A stretch of 64,000 bases of DNA from Arthrobacter mobilis (lineage in GTDB: Bacteria; Actinomycetota; Actinomycetes; Actinomycetales; Micrococcaceae). This document shows positions 31,598-42,299 of this stretch, one piece after another. The position numbers and the translations under genes were made by a program. Below the pieces are notes generated by a model, which saw nothing but the letters and a program-made list of their open reading frames with translations, did no database searches and was not told the origin of the DNA. The stretch is taken from the NCBI RefSeq assembly GCF_012395835.1, contig NZ_JAAZSQ010000001.1, positions 222,243-286,242 of the forward strand, written 5' to 3'. Positions within the stretch are counted from its first letter, which is position 1; each line of letters opens with the position of its first letter.

Positions 31598-32899
31598 ATG
31601 GAAAAGATGAAACTGATACGGCGCCCGGGGCAGACAGAACTGCCCATGCCCCTGTGGCTGCAGGGCGGCTTCGAATTCTTCCAGTGCGCCCTGCTCTCCG
31701 CGCTCGCCGTCGTCCTGCCGCTGGTCGGGGTCTGGTTCGCCGACGGGTTCAAGGACCGGACCTTCGAATCCCTTGGCAGGCTTGCAGGGCAGGCGTGGCT
31801 GCTGATCCACGGGGTACCGCTGCAGCTGCAACTGTCCGCCGCCGGCTCGGAGCAGACGCTCAGCGGCACGCTGTCCCTGGTGCCGCTGGGCCTGACGCTC
31901 ATTCCGTTCTTCCTGTCCTGGCGTGCCGGCCGCCGCCTGGCCCGCGCCTCCTATACCGACCAGTTGTGGCAGGCCTTGGCCGGTGCGCTCACCGTGTACG
32001 CGCTGATCGGCGCGGCTACCGCCTACCTGGTCCGCACCGACGAGGTGGAAATCTCCCTGCTCGCCGGGGCCCTCATCCCGCTGCTGGCAGCCGGCGCGGG
32101 CCTGCTCGTCGGAGCCTACCGTGAGGCGGGATCCTGGGCCCGGCTTATCGGTGTCGACGCCGCCGCCTGGGTGCGCAGGACCAGCCAGCATTCCCGCTGG
32201 GCCGGTTCCTACCTCTGGGCAGTCATCCGGGCCGGCCTGCTCTCGCTCGGCGCGATCGTCTGCCTGTCCGCCATTTTGCTCGCGGTAACCATCGCCATCC
32301 GTTGGGCCGACATCGTGGAAATCTACGAACAGCTCAGCCCCGGCATCGTCGGTGGCGCCGTGCTGACCGTGGTGCAGTTGGGCCTGATTCCCAACTTCGT
32401 TGGCTGGACGATGGCTTGGTCCTCCGGCGCCGGGTTCGCCATCGGCACCGGCAGTTCGCTGACTCCCATGGCCACCACGGTGGGCCCGCTGCCCTCTGTT
32501 CCGGTGCTCGGCGCCCTGCCAACGGGGGAGCTGTCCTTCGGCCTGGCCGGGCTCATGCTCCCCGTGGTGGCCGGCGTGCTGGCCGGCTGGTGGTTCGTGC
32601 GCGAGGGGGAAAACCACTTCGACGAATGGCTGGCCATCAAGGTGCGCGCCCGCTGGTTCACCGCGACGGTATCGACACTGTGCCTGGCCGTTTTGATCGG
32701 GGCCGTGGCCGGGTGCTGCGCGGCCCTGGTGGCCTGGCTGACCAACGGGTCGCTGGGCATCGGACGGCTGGTGGAGATCGGACCGGACCCGTGGCGGACC
32801 GCCCTCTGGGTGGCTGCCGAGGTGGCCGCCGGCGTCGTCATCGGTTCGGCAGCCGGACCGTGGCTGGAACGGGAGCCGCGGCGTTCGCGCCGCGCGTAG
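31598..32899 (+). CDS. DUF6350 polytopic membrane protein
   Basis: A 433-residue protein with about ten hydrophobic segments, starting MEKMKLIRRPGQTELPMPLW and continuing FEFFQCALLSALAVVLPLVG. It fits the DUF6350 family of actinobacterial membrane proteins typically encoded just upstream of purN, as here. Function is not known; the highly conserved PNFVGWTMAWSSGAGFAIGT segment is the recognisable core. A second ATG at 31607 is an alternative start. Confidence 0.8.
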   Translation: MEKMKLIRRPGQTELPMPLWLQGGFEFFQCALLSALAVVLPLVGVWFADGFKDRTFESLGRLAGQAWLLIHGVPLQLQLSAAGSEQTLSGTLSLVPLGLTLIPFFLSWRAGRRLARASYTDQLWQALAGALTVYALIGAATAYLVRTDEVEISLLAGALIPLLAAGAGLLVGAYREAGSWARLIGVDAAAWVRRTSQHSRWAGSYLWAVIRAGLLSLGAIVCLSAILLAVTIAIRWADIVEIYEQLSPGIVGGAVLTVVQLGLIPNFVGWTMAWSSGAGFAIGTGSSLTPMATTVGPLPSVPVLGALPTGELSFGLAGLMLPVVAGVLAGWWFVREGENHFDEWLAIKVRARWFTATVSTLCLAVLIGAVAGCCAALVAWLTNGSLGIGRLVEIGPDPWRTALWVAAEVAAGVVIGSAAGPWLEREPRRSRRA

Positions 32900-32921
32900 C
32901 GACTCAGTAGCCGTTCCGCAG

Positions 32922-33332
32922 TCAGCGCCTGAGGAAGGTGCTCAAATCCTGGAGCCGCTGCTCGTACTCTGCCATGCACCGGTCCTGCGCTGTCTGGGTC
33001 AGGGCAGAGCGGATGCACTGTTCGTAGTCCGCCGTCAGGGGCCAGAACACCACCTGGGCCAGCGAGGTGAGGATGAAGAACAGGGACACCACCAGGCCCA
33101 GGATGAAAACAGTACGCAGTGTCCCCGTGGCCCGTGCCCGGACTGCCCGCCTGAGCCCGATAATTGCGACTACTGCCGTGGCAATCCCCAGCACCGGGGC
33201 GACGACCTTCCACGGCAGCGGCAGGGGATAGGCCAGCAAAGTGGCCAGGACAAGCAGCAGCAGCATGCGCAGGAACAACGCCGTGGAACTTTGCAGTTCT
33301 GCGGCGGGCTGCGGCCGGGTTTGTTCGCGCAT
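32922..33332 (-). CDS. Small four-helix membrane protein, unknown
   Basis: A 136-residue protein with hydrophobic segments at about residues 20-40, 45-62 and 72-100, then a soluble tail containing two cysteines (YEQCIRSALTQTAQDRCMAE) that could form a disulfide outside the cell. It is transcribed against its neighbours, between the DUF6350 gene and purN. I do not recognise a family. Confidence 0.65.
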   Translation of the reverse strand: MREQTRPQPAAELQSSTALFLRMLLLLVLATLLAYPLPLPWKVVAPVLGIATAVVAIIGLRRAVRARATGTLRTVFILGLVVSLFFILTSLAQVVFWPLTADYEQCIRSALTQTAQDRCMAEYEQRLQDLSTFLRR

Positions 33333-33464
33333 GGGTTAAAGCCTACGGGAGGGATGCTCCCCGACGCGCCGACTTCGCCGCCGCGCCGGGTCCCTATCAT
33401 CCTTCCCTGGCCAGCAGCGGAGGCGGTTGGGTGCCAGGCGAGACTGGCGCCTAAAGTTGAACCC

Positions 33465-34025
33465 ATGCGCATCGTGGTACTCGTTTCAGGTTCAGGCACC
33501 AACCTCCAAGCTGTCATCGACGCGGTCAAGGCGGGGGAGCTGGACGTCGAGATCGCCGCGGTGGGCTCCGACGTTCCCGGCTGCCTGGGCCTGAAGCGGG
33601 CGGCTGACGCCGGCATTGCCACCTTCACGGTGCCGCCGGCGGACTACGCCAGCCGGCCGGAATGGAACCGGGCCCTGCAGGCCGCCGTTGCCGGGTATGC
33701 GCCGGATCTGGTGCTGTTGGCCGGGTTCATGCGCATTCTCGACGCCGAGTTCGTCGCCGCGTTCGACGGGCGCATGGTCAACACCCACCCGGCACTGCTG
33801 CCGTCCTTCCCTGGTGCGCACGGGGTTCGCGATGCGCTGCGGCATGGGGTGAAGGTCACCGGAGTGACGGTGCACCTGGTCGACTCCGGCGTGGACACCG
33901 GCCCCATCCTGGCTCAGGCCGCAGTGCCGGTGCTGGAGAGTGATACCGAGGAAGAGCTGCACGAGCGGATCAAGGTCGAGGAACGGAAGCTGCTGGTTGA
34001 GACGCTGCGGAAGCTGTCCTCTTAG
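33465..34025 (+). CDS. purN: Phosphoribosylglycinamide formyltransferase PurN
   Basis: A 186-residue enzyme that transfers the formyl group of 10-formyl-THF to GAR, step 3 of purine synthesis. Motifs are VLVSGSGTNLQA (phosphate loop) and LAGFMRIL, then the catalytic Asn/His in NTHPALLPSFPG and the Asp in DSGVDTGPI. Length is typical. Unlike many Arthrobacter-like genomes, purH is not directly next: a DUF6318/PKD cassette and an MFS transporter lie between. There is no strong ribosome site before the ATG at 33465. Confidence 0.95.
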   Translation: MRIVVLVSGSGTNLQAVIDAVKAGELDVEIAAVGSDVPGCLGLKRAADAGIATFTVPPADYASRPEWNRALQAAVAGYAPDLVLLAGFMRILDAEFVAAFDGRMVNTHPALLPSFPGAHGVRDALRHGVKVTGVTVHLVDSGVDTGPILAQAAVPVLESDTEEELHERIKVEERKLLVETLRKLSS

Positions 34026-34169
34026 TTAGCGCTAAGTGAGTAGTGTCGTAACGCCTTAGGTACCGCTACTCGAATCTGTGGATAAACCTCGCACGGGCTC
34101 CAACCGTGTGCTTACACACACTGCTCACACGCAATGAGTCAGCAGCCCAACCAGTACATGGGGGTCCAG

Positions 34170-34826
34170 GTGAGCCGTGTGACCGTTCTCTTGACGCGCG
34201 CCCGAATGTCAGCAGCAGTGGCGGCGGCCTGCGCACTGGGGCTTGCGGCCTGCAGCGGCGACGCCGAGGGTACCGGCGCTGGTACTCCCGCTCCAAGTGT
34301 GGCTGTATCCTCGCCTGCTGCGGCCGAGACGACGGCGCCGAGCGCAACGGCGGCTTACAAACCGGCTTCTGCCGAGGGGCCGGCCGAGAATGTGCCGGTG
34401 CCGAAGATACCCGAAGCCGCGAAGGAGAAGTCGAAGAAAGGGCTGAAGGCATTCGTTAAATACTGGTACGAGACCTTGAGTTTTGCCTACGAGACCGGTG
34501 ATTTTGGCCCGATGAAGGAAGTGAGCGGGCCCGGATGCGCAGGTTGTGGGAGGGTCGAAGAGACCATCTCGGAGCGGCATGCGGACGGTAAGTGGCTTGT
34601 CGGTGGGAAATTAGTTGTGGTTGGTTCAGTTATTGAACAATTTCACCCCGCCCCAGATGGAACTTACCAAGTTCTGACGCAGGTAGATCAGGAGCCTATA
34701 TTCTTTTATCTTCCTGACGGAACTTTGAAGCAACAGACTAAACATGACATCGGCATCGTCGATGTCATAAACGCCGAATTTGCTGACGGCCGCTGGACGG
34801 CAAAAAACGTTGAAGGCATGGGCTAA
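34170..34826 (+). CDS. DUF6318-type lipoprotein (copy 1)
   Basis: About 218 residues. A lipoprotein signal (MSAAVAAACALGLAAC, Cys followed by SGDAEG) and a Ser/Thr/Ala-rich linker lead to a domain starting KKGLKAFVKYWYETLSFAYE, then CAGCGRVEETISERHADGKW. The second lipoprotein gene at 35880 has the same layout (F-Y-x-x-x-x-YA-x-x-TGD, C-x-x-C). The 3' third of the gene is A/T-rich for this genome: two successive 60-base lines (34621-34740) have 28 and 24 G/C. GTG 34170 after GGGGG is preferred; ATG 34158 is possible. Confidence 0.75.
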   Translation: MSRVTVLLTRARMSAAVAAACALGLAACSGDAEGTGAGTPAPSVAVSSPAAAETTAPSATAAYKPASAEGPAENVPVPKIPEAAKEKSKKGLKAFVKYWYETLSFAYETGDFGPMKEVSGPGCAGCGRVEETISERHADGKWLVGGKLVVVGSVIEQFHPAPDGTYQVLTQVDQEPIFFYLPDGTLKQQTKHDIGIVDVINAEFADGRWTAKNVEGMG

Positions 34827-34827
34827 G

Positions 34828-35730
34828 GTGGTCGGTGCATCCGGTCTACGGAGAGTAGGGCTAACGGGGATTTTCATTTCTCTGTTGACCGTTACCGTCA
34901 TGCCGTTGGCGCATAGTGCCCCTGTCGTAGACACGAATTGGCGACAGGACGGGGCGGCCGTGGGCTCGTGGAATAGGGATCCTGCGTCCGGAATGTGGAC
35001 GTCCATACCTGTTGGTACTGCCGATGACCCGTTCGGTTACCGCTTTGAACTTGTATGCACAGATCACGAGGGTTTTGTGGACATTCAGTGCAGGGTCAGG
35101 AACGACATATGTAGCGCGGAGGAGGACGGACAGCTCGTTTAGTGGTACAGGGGACTCCGCGCTCTCGGCAGTTCAGGTTGGACGGAACAAGTCGGCGGCC
35201 TGACCTGCATTTACTCCAGCGAGCCTGAGGACATTCTGGACCGAATCGCCGACCGCATACTGTCGGATTTCAAGTCCCTGCCTGTCCACGCAGGCACGGT
35301 CTCGTTGCAGCCGACCCCGCACACTTTGATCGGTGCCCACACCAACGTCTACGCAGATGCCTCGGAGCAGCGGTTCAACATCCAAATCCCTGGGCAGGAC
35401 GTCGCGATAGAAGCCACTCCCATCGAATACACCTGGACCTACGGCGACGGATCCGGTCTTGGACCCACCACGGCGCCGGGCGGCCCGCTGCCCCGGGATC
35501 GTTGGGGTGAGCGGACCGCGACGAGCCACATCTATACGGAAACCGGCGACTTCCAAGTGACGCTGACTACCACCTTCAGCGGCACCTACAGCGTCAACGG
35601 CGGCCCAGCCGTCCCGATCCCGGGCAACGGAACATTCACCGCGGCGCCGGCCACGATCAGCGTCTGGCGTTCCACCGTGAACAACTACGCGGACAACTGC
35701 CTGGAAAACCCGGAAGGCAGCGCCTGCTAA
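34828..35730 (+). pseudogene. PKD-domain secreted protein interrupted by an in-frame amber codon
   Basis: The frame from GTG 34828 encodes a signal peptide (LLTVTVMPLAHSA) and a domain reading VVDTNWRQDGAAVGSWNRD to CSAEEDGQLV. It then hits TAG at 35140-35142. The same frame continues without a break as WYRGLRALGSSGWTEQVGG to a PKD domain (EYTWTYGDGSGLGPTTAPGG, TSHIYTETGDFQVTLTTTFS) and ends at 35730 with ENPEGSAC. No frameshift is needed, so this looks like one ~300-residue exported protein broken by a nonsense change at codon 105. Starting 2 nt after the lipoprotein gene, it was probably co-translated. A sequencing error is the other explanation. Confidence 0.75.
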
Positions 35731-35879
35731 CGGGTTCCCGCAGGAGTTTTCCCTTCCATGATCTGCATCACGTGAAGCATTATTTTCACGCTTCGCTCCC
35801 TGGTGCTGGGTAGGGTTTTGACGGCGCTGTGTCCGGCCATCCGCCGGAAGCATCCGCTCACACCACCACCTCAGGGGAG

Positions 35880-36464
35880 ATGATGAAGAAAACGATGCTG
35901 TTCGCGGCCTCGGCCGCCGTGCTCGCGCTGACCGCCTGCGGTGCCGGTACCGCCTCGGACCAGCCATCCGAGGCCAAGCCGGTGTCGGCAACCACCGAAG
36001 CTCCGGCACAAAATGTCCGCACACCGGAAACGAACGCGCGGATGGCGCAGGACAGCTCCGAGGGGTTGGCTGCTTTCACCTACTACTATTTCGACGCGAA
36101 GAACTACGCGCTGCAGACCGGGGACGCCAGCCTGATGCGCGGCGCCGCGGCGGACTGCTCGGCCTGCCTGGCCGATGCGGACGCCATTGAGGCTGTCTAC
36201 GAGGCCGGCGGCTGGATCGTGGGCGGGCAACCGAAACCCCTGAACGTGATCGCGGCCGGGAAGCCGGACAAGCAGGGCAGGCTCAGCGCCGTCGTTCCGT
36301 TTATGCAAGATGCCAGCACCACTGTGGGCCAGGACGGGAAGATCATCGATTCCAAGGATTGGGATCCGGACGGCACCACCCTCACCGTCACGGCCAACTA
36401 CACTGACGGCGCCTGGCAGATGCTCTCGGTGAAGGAAACCCCGGACGCGCAACTGCCCGGCTAG
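35880..36464 (+). CDS. DUF6318-type lipoprotein (copy 2)
   Basis: A 194-residue lipoprotein: signal MMKKTMLFAASAAVLALTAC with lipobox LTAC, a Ser/Thr/Pro linker, then SEGLAAFTYYYFDAKNYALQ and ADCSACLADADAIEAVYEAG, matching the plan of the copy at 34170. The C-terminal half (GGQPKPLNVIAAGKPD; VVPFMQDAS; TVTANYTDGAWQMLSV) may form an SH3- or NTF2-like sheet (inference). AGGGGAG precedes the ATG. Base composition is normal for the genome here, unlike the first copy. Confidence 0.75.
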   Translation: MMKKTMLFAASAAVLALTACGAGTASDQPSEAKPVSATTEAPAQNVRTPETNARMAQDSSEGLAAFTYYYFDAKNYALQTGDASLMRGAAADCSACLADADAIEAVYEAGGWIVGGQPKPLNVIAAGKPDKQGRLSAVVPFMQDASTTVGQDGKIIDSKDWDPDGTTLTVTANYTDGAWQMLSVKETPDAQLPG

Positions 36465-36518
36465 GCCCGCCGGCCTGGCCGCCCGCGCCTGCCGGACAGG
36501 CCGGCAGGCGCGGGGCCC

Positions 36519-37871
36519 CTAGTGCAGTTCAGCGCCCTTGGTCTCCGGGGCGAAGCGGGCCATCCACAGCACGGCCGCCAGCACGAGCACCGCCGCCAAG
36601 GCAAAGGACCAGGCCAGGCCGAGATTGGGCCACAGCACGGAGACAAAGATCAGCGGCCCGAAGCCGGCACCGATGCGGGAGAAGGTGGATGCCCAGCCGA
36701 AGCCGGAGCCGCGCAGCGCCGTCGGATACAGTTCCGAGACATAGGCGTAGAGCACGGGAATGGCCACCTGCACCATGAATCCGTAGGCCAGCAGCCAGAA
36801 AACGACGGCGGCCGGTGCCTCGATCACCAGGGCCACCAGGACCAGGATCAGCCCCGAGAGCGGGGCGGTGACCGCCAGGATCCACTTGCGTCCGGTTTTC
36901 TCCACGAAGGCGGCCGCCACGACGACGCCGAGGATGCCGACGGCGGCCATGCCCGCCGTCGTCAGGAAGGCGCGGGCGGATTCGAAGCCGGCCCCGATCA
37001 GGATCCGCGGCATCCAGGTCAGCGCCAGGTAGTAGACCAGCAGGATGCTGAAGAAAAGGGCCCAAGCTGCGGCGGTGATCTTCCAGTTGAACGTCCAGAC
37101 CTGCCCGAGCTTTTCGAACACATTGCCCAGGGACAGCCGCGGGGCCTGTTCCGGGTCCGGCAGCCGCCACTTCCGTACGGTGCCGCCGGTACGCTCCACC
37201 AAGCTGTTGATCACCCGCTCGGCCTCTTCCGTCCTGCCCTTGCTGACCAGGTACAGCGGGGATTCGGGCACGGAGCGCCGGACCCAGAACACCAGCAGTG
37301 CCGGCAGCACCATGACCAGCATGGTCCAGCGCCAGTCCGCAATGGTGGCCATGATGCCGGCCGAGACGAAACCGCACAGGGCAGCCCCCACCGGCCACCA
37401 GCCGTCCATCGCGGTCAGGACCCGGCCGCGCTGCCGGCGCGGGGTGAACTCGCCCACCAGTGCGTAGTCCACGGGTACGCAGCCGCCGAGGCCGAAGCCG
37501 GCGATGAAGCGGAAGATGCAGAACCAGACGATGTCCGGGGCGAACGCGCCCAGGACCGTGAACACGGAGAAGACCAGCAGCGTGGCGGTGAAGGCCGCGC
37601 GGCGCCCGATCAGGTCCGCGATGGAGCCCCAGGCGAATGCACCCACGGCCATACCGACCAGGTTCGCGGTGCCGATCCATGCAGCCTGGGCGGGAGCAAG
37701 GTCCCAGTGGTCCGAGAGCAGCGGGATCAGGACGCCGTTGAGCGTGACGTCCCAAGCATCGAACATGAAGCCCAGGCCGCCGATCAGGAAGATTTTCCCC
37801 TGGACTTTCCAGCGCCAGGGCAGCTCCTGGACGATCTGGTCGCCCGTGGGCAGGTATTCGGTCTGGGTCAT
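36519..37871 (-). CDS. MFS metabolite:H+ symporter
   Basis: A 450-residue transporter with 12 predicted helices. The N-terminal motif [20 protein letters not shown] resembles the acid-metabolite symporters, with the MFS loop motif [13 protein letters not shown] after helix 2 and a second copy VEKTGRKW after helix 8. The central loop carries [20 protein letters not shown], as in sugar-porter-like members. Substrate is unknown. AGGGAAGG lies before ATG 37871. It sits alone between the lipoprotein cassette and purH. Confidence 0.88.
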   Translation of the reverse strand: MTQTEYLPTGDQIVQELPWRWKVQGKIFLIGGLGFMFDAWDVTLNGVLIPLLSDHWDLAPAQAAWIGTANLVGMAVGAFAWGSIADLIGRRAAFTATLLVFSVFTVLGAFAPDIVWFCIFRFIAGFGLGGCVPVDYALVGEFTPRRQRGRVLTAMDGWWPVGAALCGFVSAGIMATIADWRWTMLVMVLPALLVFWVRRSVPESPLYLVSKGRTEEAERVINSLVERTGGTVRKWRLPDPEQAPRLSLGNVFEKLGQVWTFNWKITAAAWALFFSILLVYYLALTWMPRILIGAGFESARAFLTTAGMAAVGILGVVVAAAFVEKTGRKWILAVTAPLSGLILVLVALVIEAPAAVVFWLLAYGFMVQVAIPVLYAYVSELYPTALRGSGFGWASTFSRIGAGFGPLIFVSVLWPNLGLAWSFALAAVLVLAAVLWMARFAPETKGAELH

Positions 37872-38017
37872 GGTGGCCTTCCCTGCTGGAGGATGGGGAA
37901 CCAAAGGGACTAGCAAAACTCTACTGCTGCTGCCGGCGGCCGGCTCCGGAGGCGGCCCGGGACCAACGGTGTTCTAAACTAATGCCATCCCACCCCCTGA
38001 TTCTTACGGAGATTTGC

Positions 38018-39691
38018 GTGAGCTTGCACCAGCTTGACCGTGTTCCCATCCGCCGGGCCCTGATCTCGGTGTACGACAAGACCGGGCTGGAGGAGCTGGC
38101 GCAGGGCCTGCACGCCGCCGGGGTCAGCATTGTGTCTACCGGGTCCACCGCCAAGAAGATCGCCGCCGCCGGCGTTCCGGTCACCGAGGTCTCCGAGGTC
38201 ACCGGGTTTCCGGAGTGCCTGGACGGGCGGGTGAAGACCCTGCACCCGCGCGTGCACGCCGGCATCCTGGCCGACCGCCGGCTGGAGGACCACGTCCGGC
38301 AGCTCAAGGACCTCGACGTCGAACCCTTCGACCTGGTGGTGGTCAACCTCTACCCGTTCGTGCAGACCGTGAAGTCCGGCGCCAGCCAGGACGAGGTGGT
38401 GGAGCAGATCGACATCGGCGGCCCCTCCATGGTGCGCGCCGCCGCCAAGAACCACCCGTCGGTGGCGATCGTGGTGGACCCGGCCCGCTACGGCGACGTC
38501 GTGGAGGCCGCCAAGTCCGGCGGCTTCGACCTGAAGACCCGCCGCCGGCTGGCGTCCCTGGCCTTCGCCCACACCGCCGCCTACGACACTGCCGTGGCCA
38601 AGTGGACCGCCGAGCAGTTCGGCGACGACGCCGACACGCAGGCAGCGCCGAAGTTCCCGCCGTACGCGGGCCTGGCTCTGGAGCGCTCCGAGTCCCTGCG
38701 CTACGGCGAGAACCCGCACCAGCCGGCGGCGCTCTACACCGAGGTCGGCGCCGCACCGGGCATCGCCCAGGCCGACCAGCTGCACGGCAAGGCCATGAGC
38801 TACAACAACTACGTGGACGCCGACGCCGCCCTGCGTGCCGCGTTCGACTTTGCCGAGCCGGCGGTGGCTGTGATCAAGCACGCCAACCCGTGCGGCATCG
38901 CCGTCGCCAGCGCCGGCGCCGCCGACCCGATCGCCGAGGCGCACGCCAAGGCGCATGCCACCGACCCGGTCTCCGCCTTCGGCGGGGTGATCGCTGCCAA
39001 CCGCCCGGTGACCGCCGGCATGGCCAACGCGGTCAAGGACATCTTCACCGAGGTGGTGGTGGCCCCGGGCTTCGAGCCCGAGGCCGTGGAGATCCTCTCC
39101 GCGAAGAAGAACATCCGCCTGCTGGCGCTGCCGGAGGGCTTCAGCCGGGATTCGGTCGAGTACAAGCAGGTCTCCGGCGGCATGCTGCTGCAGACCGCCG
39201 ACGCGATCGACGCCGAGGGTGACGCTCCGGAGAACTGGACCCTGGCTGCCGGCGAGGCCGCCGACGAAGCCACGCTCGCGGACCTCGCGTTCGCCTGGCG
39301 GGCGGTGCGCGCGGCCAAGTCCAACGCCGTCCTGCTGGCCCGTGGCGGTGCCGCGGTGGGAATCGGGATGGGCCAGGTCAACCGCCTGGATTCCTGCAAG
39401 CTGGCCGTGGAGCGGGCCAACACCTTGGGCGTGGCGGTCGAGGCCGGTGCCGATTCGGCGGGCGGTGCCGCGAACGTCGAGGGCGCGTCCGCGCCGGAGC
39501 GGGCCCGCGGGGCCGTGGCCGCCTCGGATGCCTTCTTCCCGTTCGCCGACGGACTGCAGATCCTGATCGACGCCGGCGTCCGCGCGGTGGTCCAGCCCGG
39601 CGGGTCAGTCCGCGACGAGGAGGTCATCGAGGCCGCCAAGGCGGCCGGCATCACGATGTACTTCACCGGCGCGCGCCACTTCTTCCACTAA
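38018..39691 (+). CDS. purH: Bifunctional AICAR transformylase/IMP cyclohydrolase PurH
   Basis: A 557-residue enzyme catalysing the last two steps of IMP synthesis with 10-formyl-THF. The N-terminal cyclohydrolase domain begins [20 protein letters not shown] with [10 protein letters not shown] and [15 protein letters not shown]. The transformylase domain has [13 protein letters not shown], the catalytic Lys-His pair in [25 protein letters not shown] and the C-terminal [16 protein letters not shown] 38018 after ACGGAGAT is the better start; ATG 37982 would add 12 residues without a family match. A perfect hairpin terminator follows. Confidence 0.96.
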   Translation: MSLHQLDRVPIRRALISVYDKTGLEELAQGLHAAGVSIVSTGSTAKKIAAAGVPVTEVSEVTGFPECLDGRVKTLHPRVHAGILADRRLEDHVRQLKDLDVEPFDLVVVNLYPFVQTVKSGASQDEVVEQIDIGGPSMVRAAAKNHPSVAIVVDPARYGDVVEAAKSGGFDLKTRRRLASLAFAHTAAYDTAVAKWTAEQFGDDADTQAAPKFPPYAGLALERSESLRYGENPHQPAALYTEVGAAPGIAQADQLHGKAMSYNNYVDADAALRAAFDFAEPAVAVIKHANPCGIAVASAGAADPIAEAHAKAHATDPVSAFGGVIAANRPVTAGMANAVKDIFTEVVVAPGFEPEAVEILSAKKNIRLLALPEGFSRDSVEYKQVSGGMLLQTADAIDAEGDAPENWTLAAGEAADEATLADLAFAWRAVRAAKSNAVLLARGGAAVGIGMGQVNRLDSCKLAVERANTLGVAVEAGADSAGGAANVEGASAPERARGAVAASDAFFPFADGLQILIDAGVRAVVQPGGSVRDEEVIEAAKAAGITMYFTGARHFFH

Positions 39692-39703
39692 CGTTCATCG
39701 GCT

Positions 39704-39737
39704 TCCCCGTCCGTTGCAGGCTCAGGACGGGGACCCC
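39704..39737. repeat. REP-like intergenic hairpin containing GCTCAGGACGGGGACCCC
   Basis: Nine-base arms TCCCCGTCC (39704-39712) and GGACGGGGA (39725-39733) with a 12-nt loop. The 18-base string at 39720-39737 recurs exactly at 60142-60159, downstream of the ABC exporter. It seems part of a family of short GC-rich intergenic hairpins. Confidence 0.6.
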
Positions 39738-39760
39738 TGCCGCTTGGCTTGGTCAGGACG

Positions 39761-39806
39761 ACGACGGCGGGGGCCCGGCTTTGTTAAGCCGGGCCCCCGC
39801 CGTCGT
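39761..39806 (+). terminator. Perfect hairpin terminator after purH
   Basis: Two exact 21-nt arms (beginning ACGACGGCGGGGGCCCGG) around the loop TGTT. It separates purH from icd, which therefore needs its own promoter; TTGAGA and GATACC around 39844-39873 are possible elements. Confidence 0.85.
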
Positions 39807-39876
39807 ACCCGCCCGGCAGGTCTCCTCGGGTAAATTGGGAACGTTGAGATCAGATCAGATTTCCTGATACCCGTAG

Positions 39877-42123
<2,247 letters not shown>

Positions 42124-42163
42124 CGCGTCCGCCGGCCGGGTAGCCCGCTCTGCGGCAAGTGAA

Positions 42164-42205
42164 GGATCGGGGTTCCCCGCTGAGGAACGAAGCGAGGGGA
42201 GATCC
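42164..42205. repeat. REP-like hairpin after icd
   Basis: An imperfect palindrome with outer GGATC/GATCC and inner TCCCCGCT/AGCGAGGGGA arms, containing GAACGAAGCGAGGGG. It is similar in style to the hairpins at 39704 and 60124 and to the partial GAGCGAAGCGAGGGGG at about 47143. Confidence 0.5.
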
Positions 42206-42231
42206 TGAACGATCCGGACCTGCGTGAGGGA

Positions 42232-42279
42232 ACGACGGCGGCCCCGCGCTTCCCCAGGGAAGCGCGGGGCCGCCGTCGT
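42232..42279. terminator. Perfect bidirectional hairpin between icd and GCS2 gene
   Basis: Two exact 23-nt arms (ACGACGGCGGCCCCGCGC...) with a 2-nt centre. It lies between the convergent icd and glutamate-cysteine ligase-family genes and should stop transcription of both. Confidence 0.85.
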
Positions 42280-42299
42280 GTGCGGGCCGGCCGCGCAGC

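Noticed and set aside
34026-34169. Possible attachment site or recombination target at the left edge of the lipoprotein cassette
   Set aside because: Short inverted pieces (TAGCGCTA; GAGTAG/CTACTC) exist but no matching copy was found at the right edge, and no integrase or tRNA is nearby.
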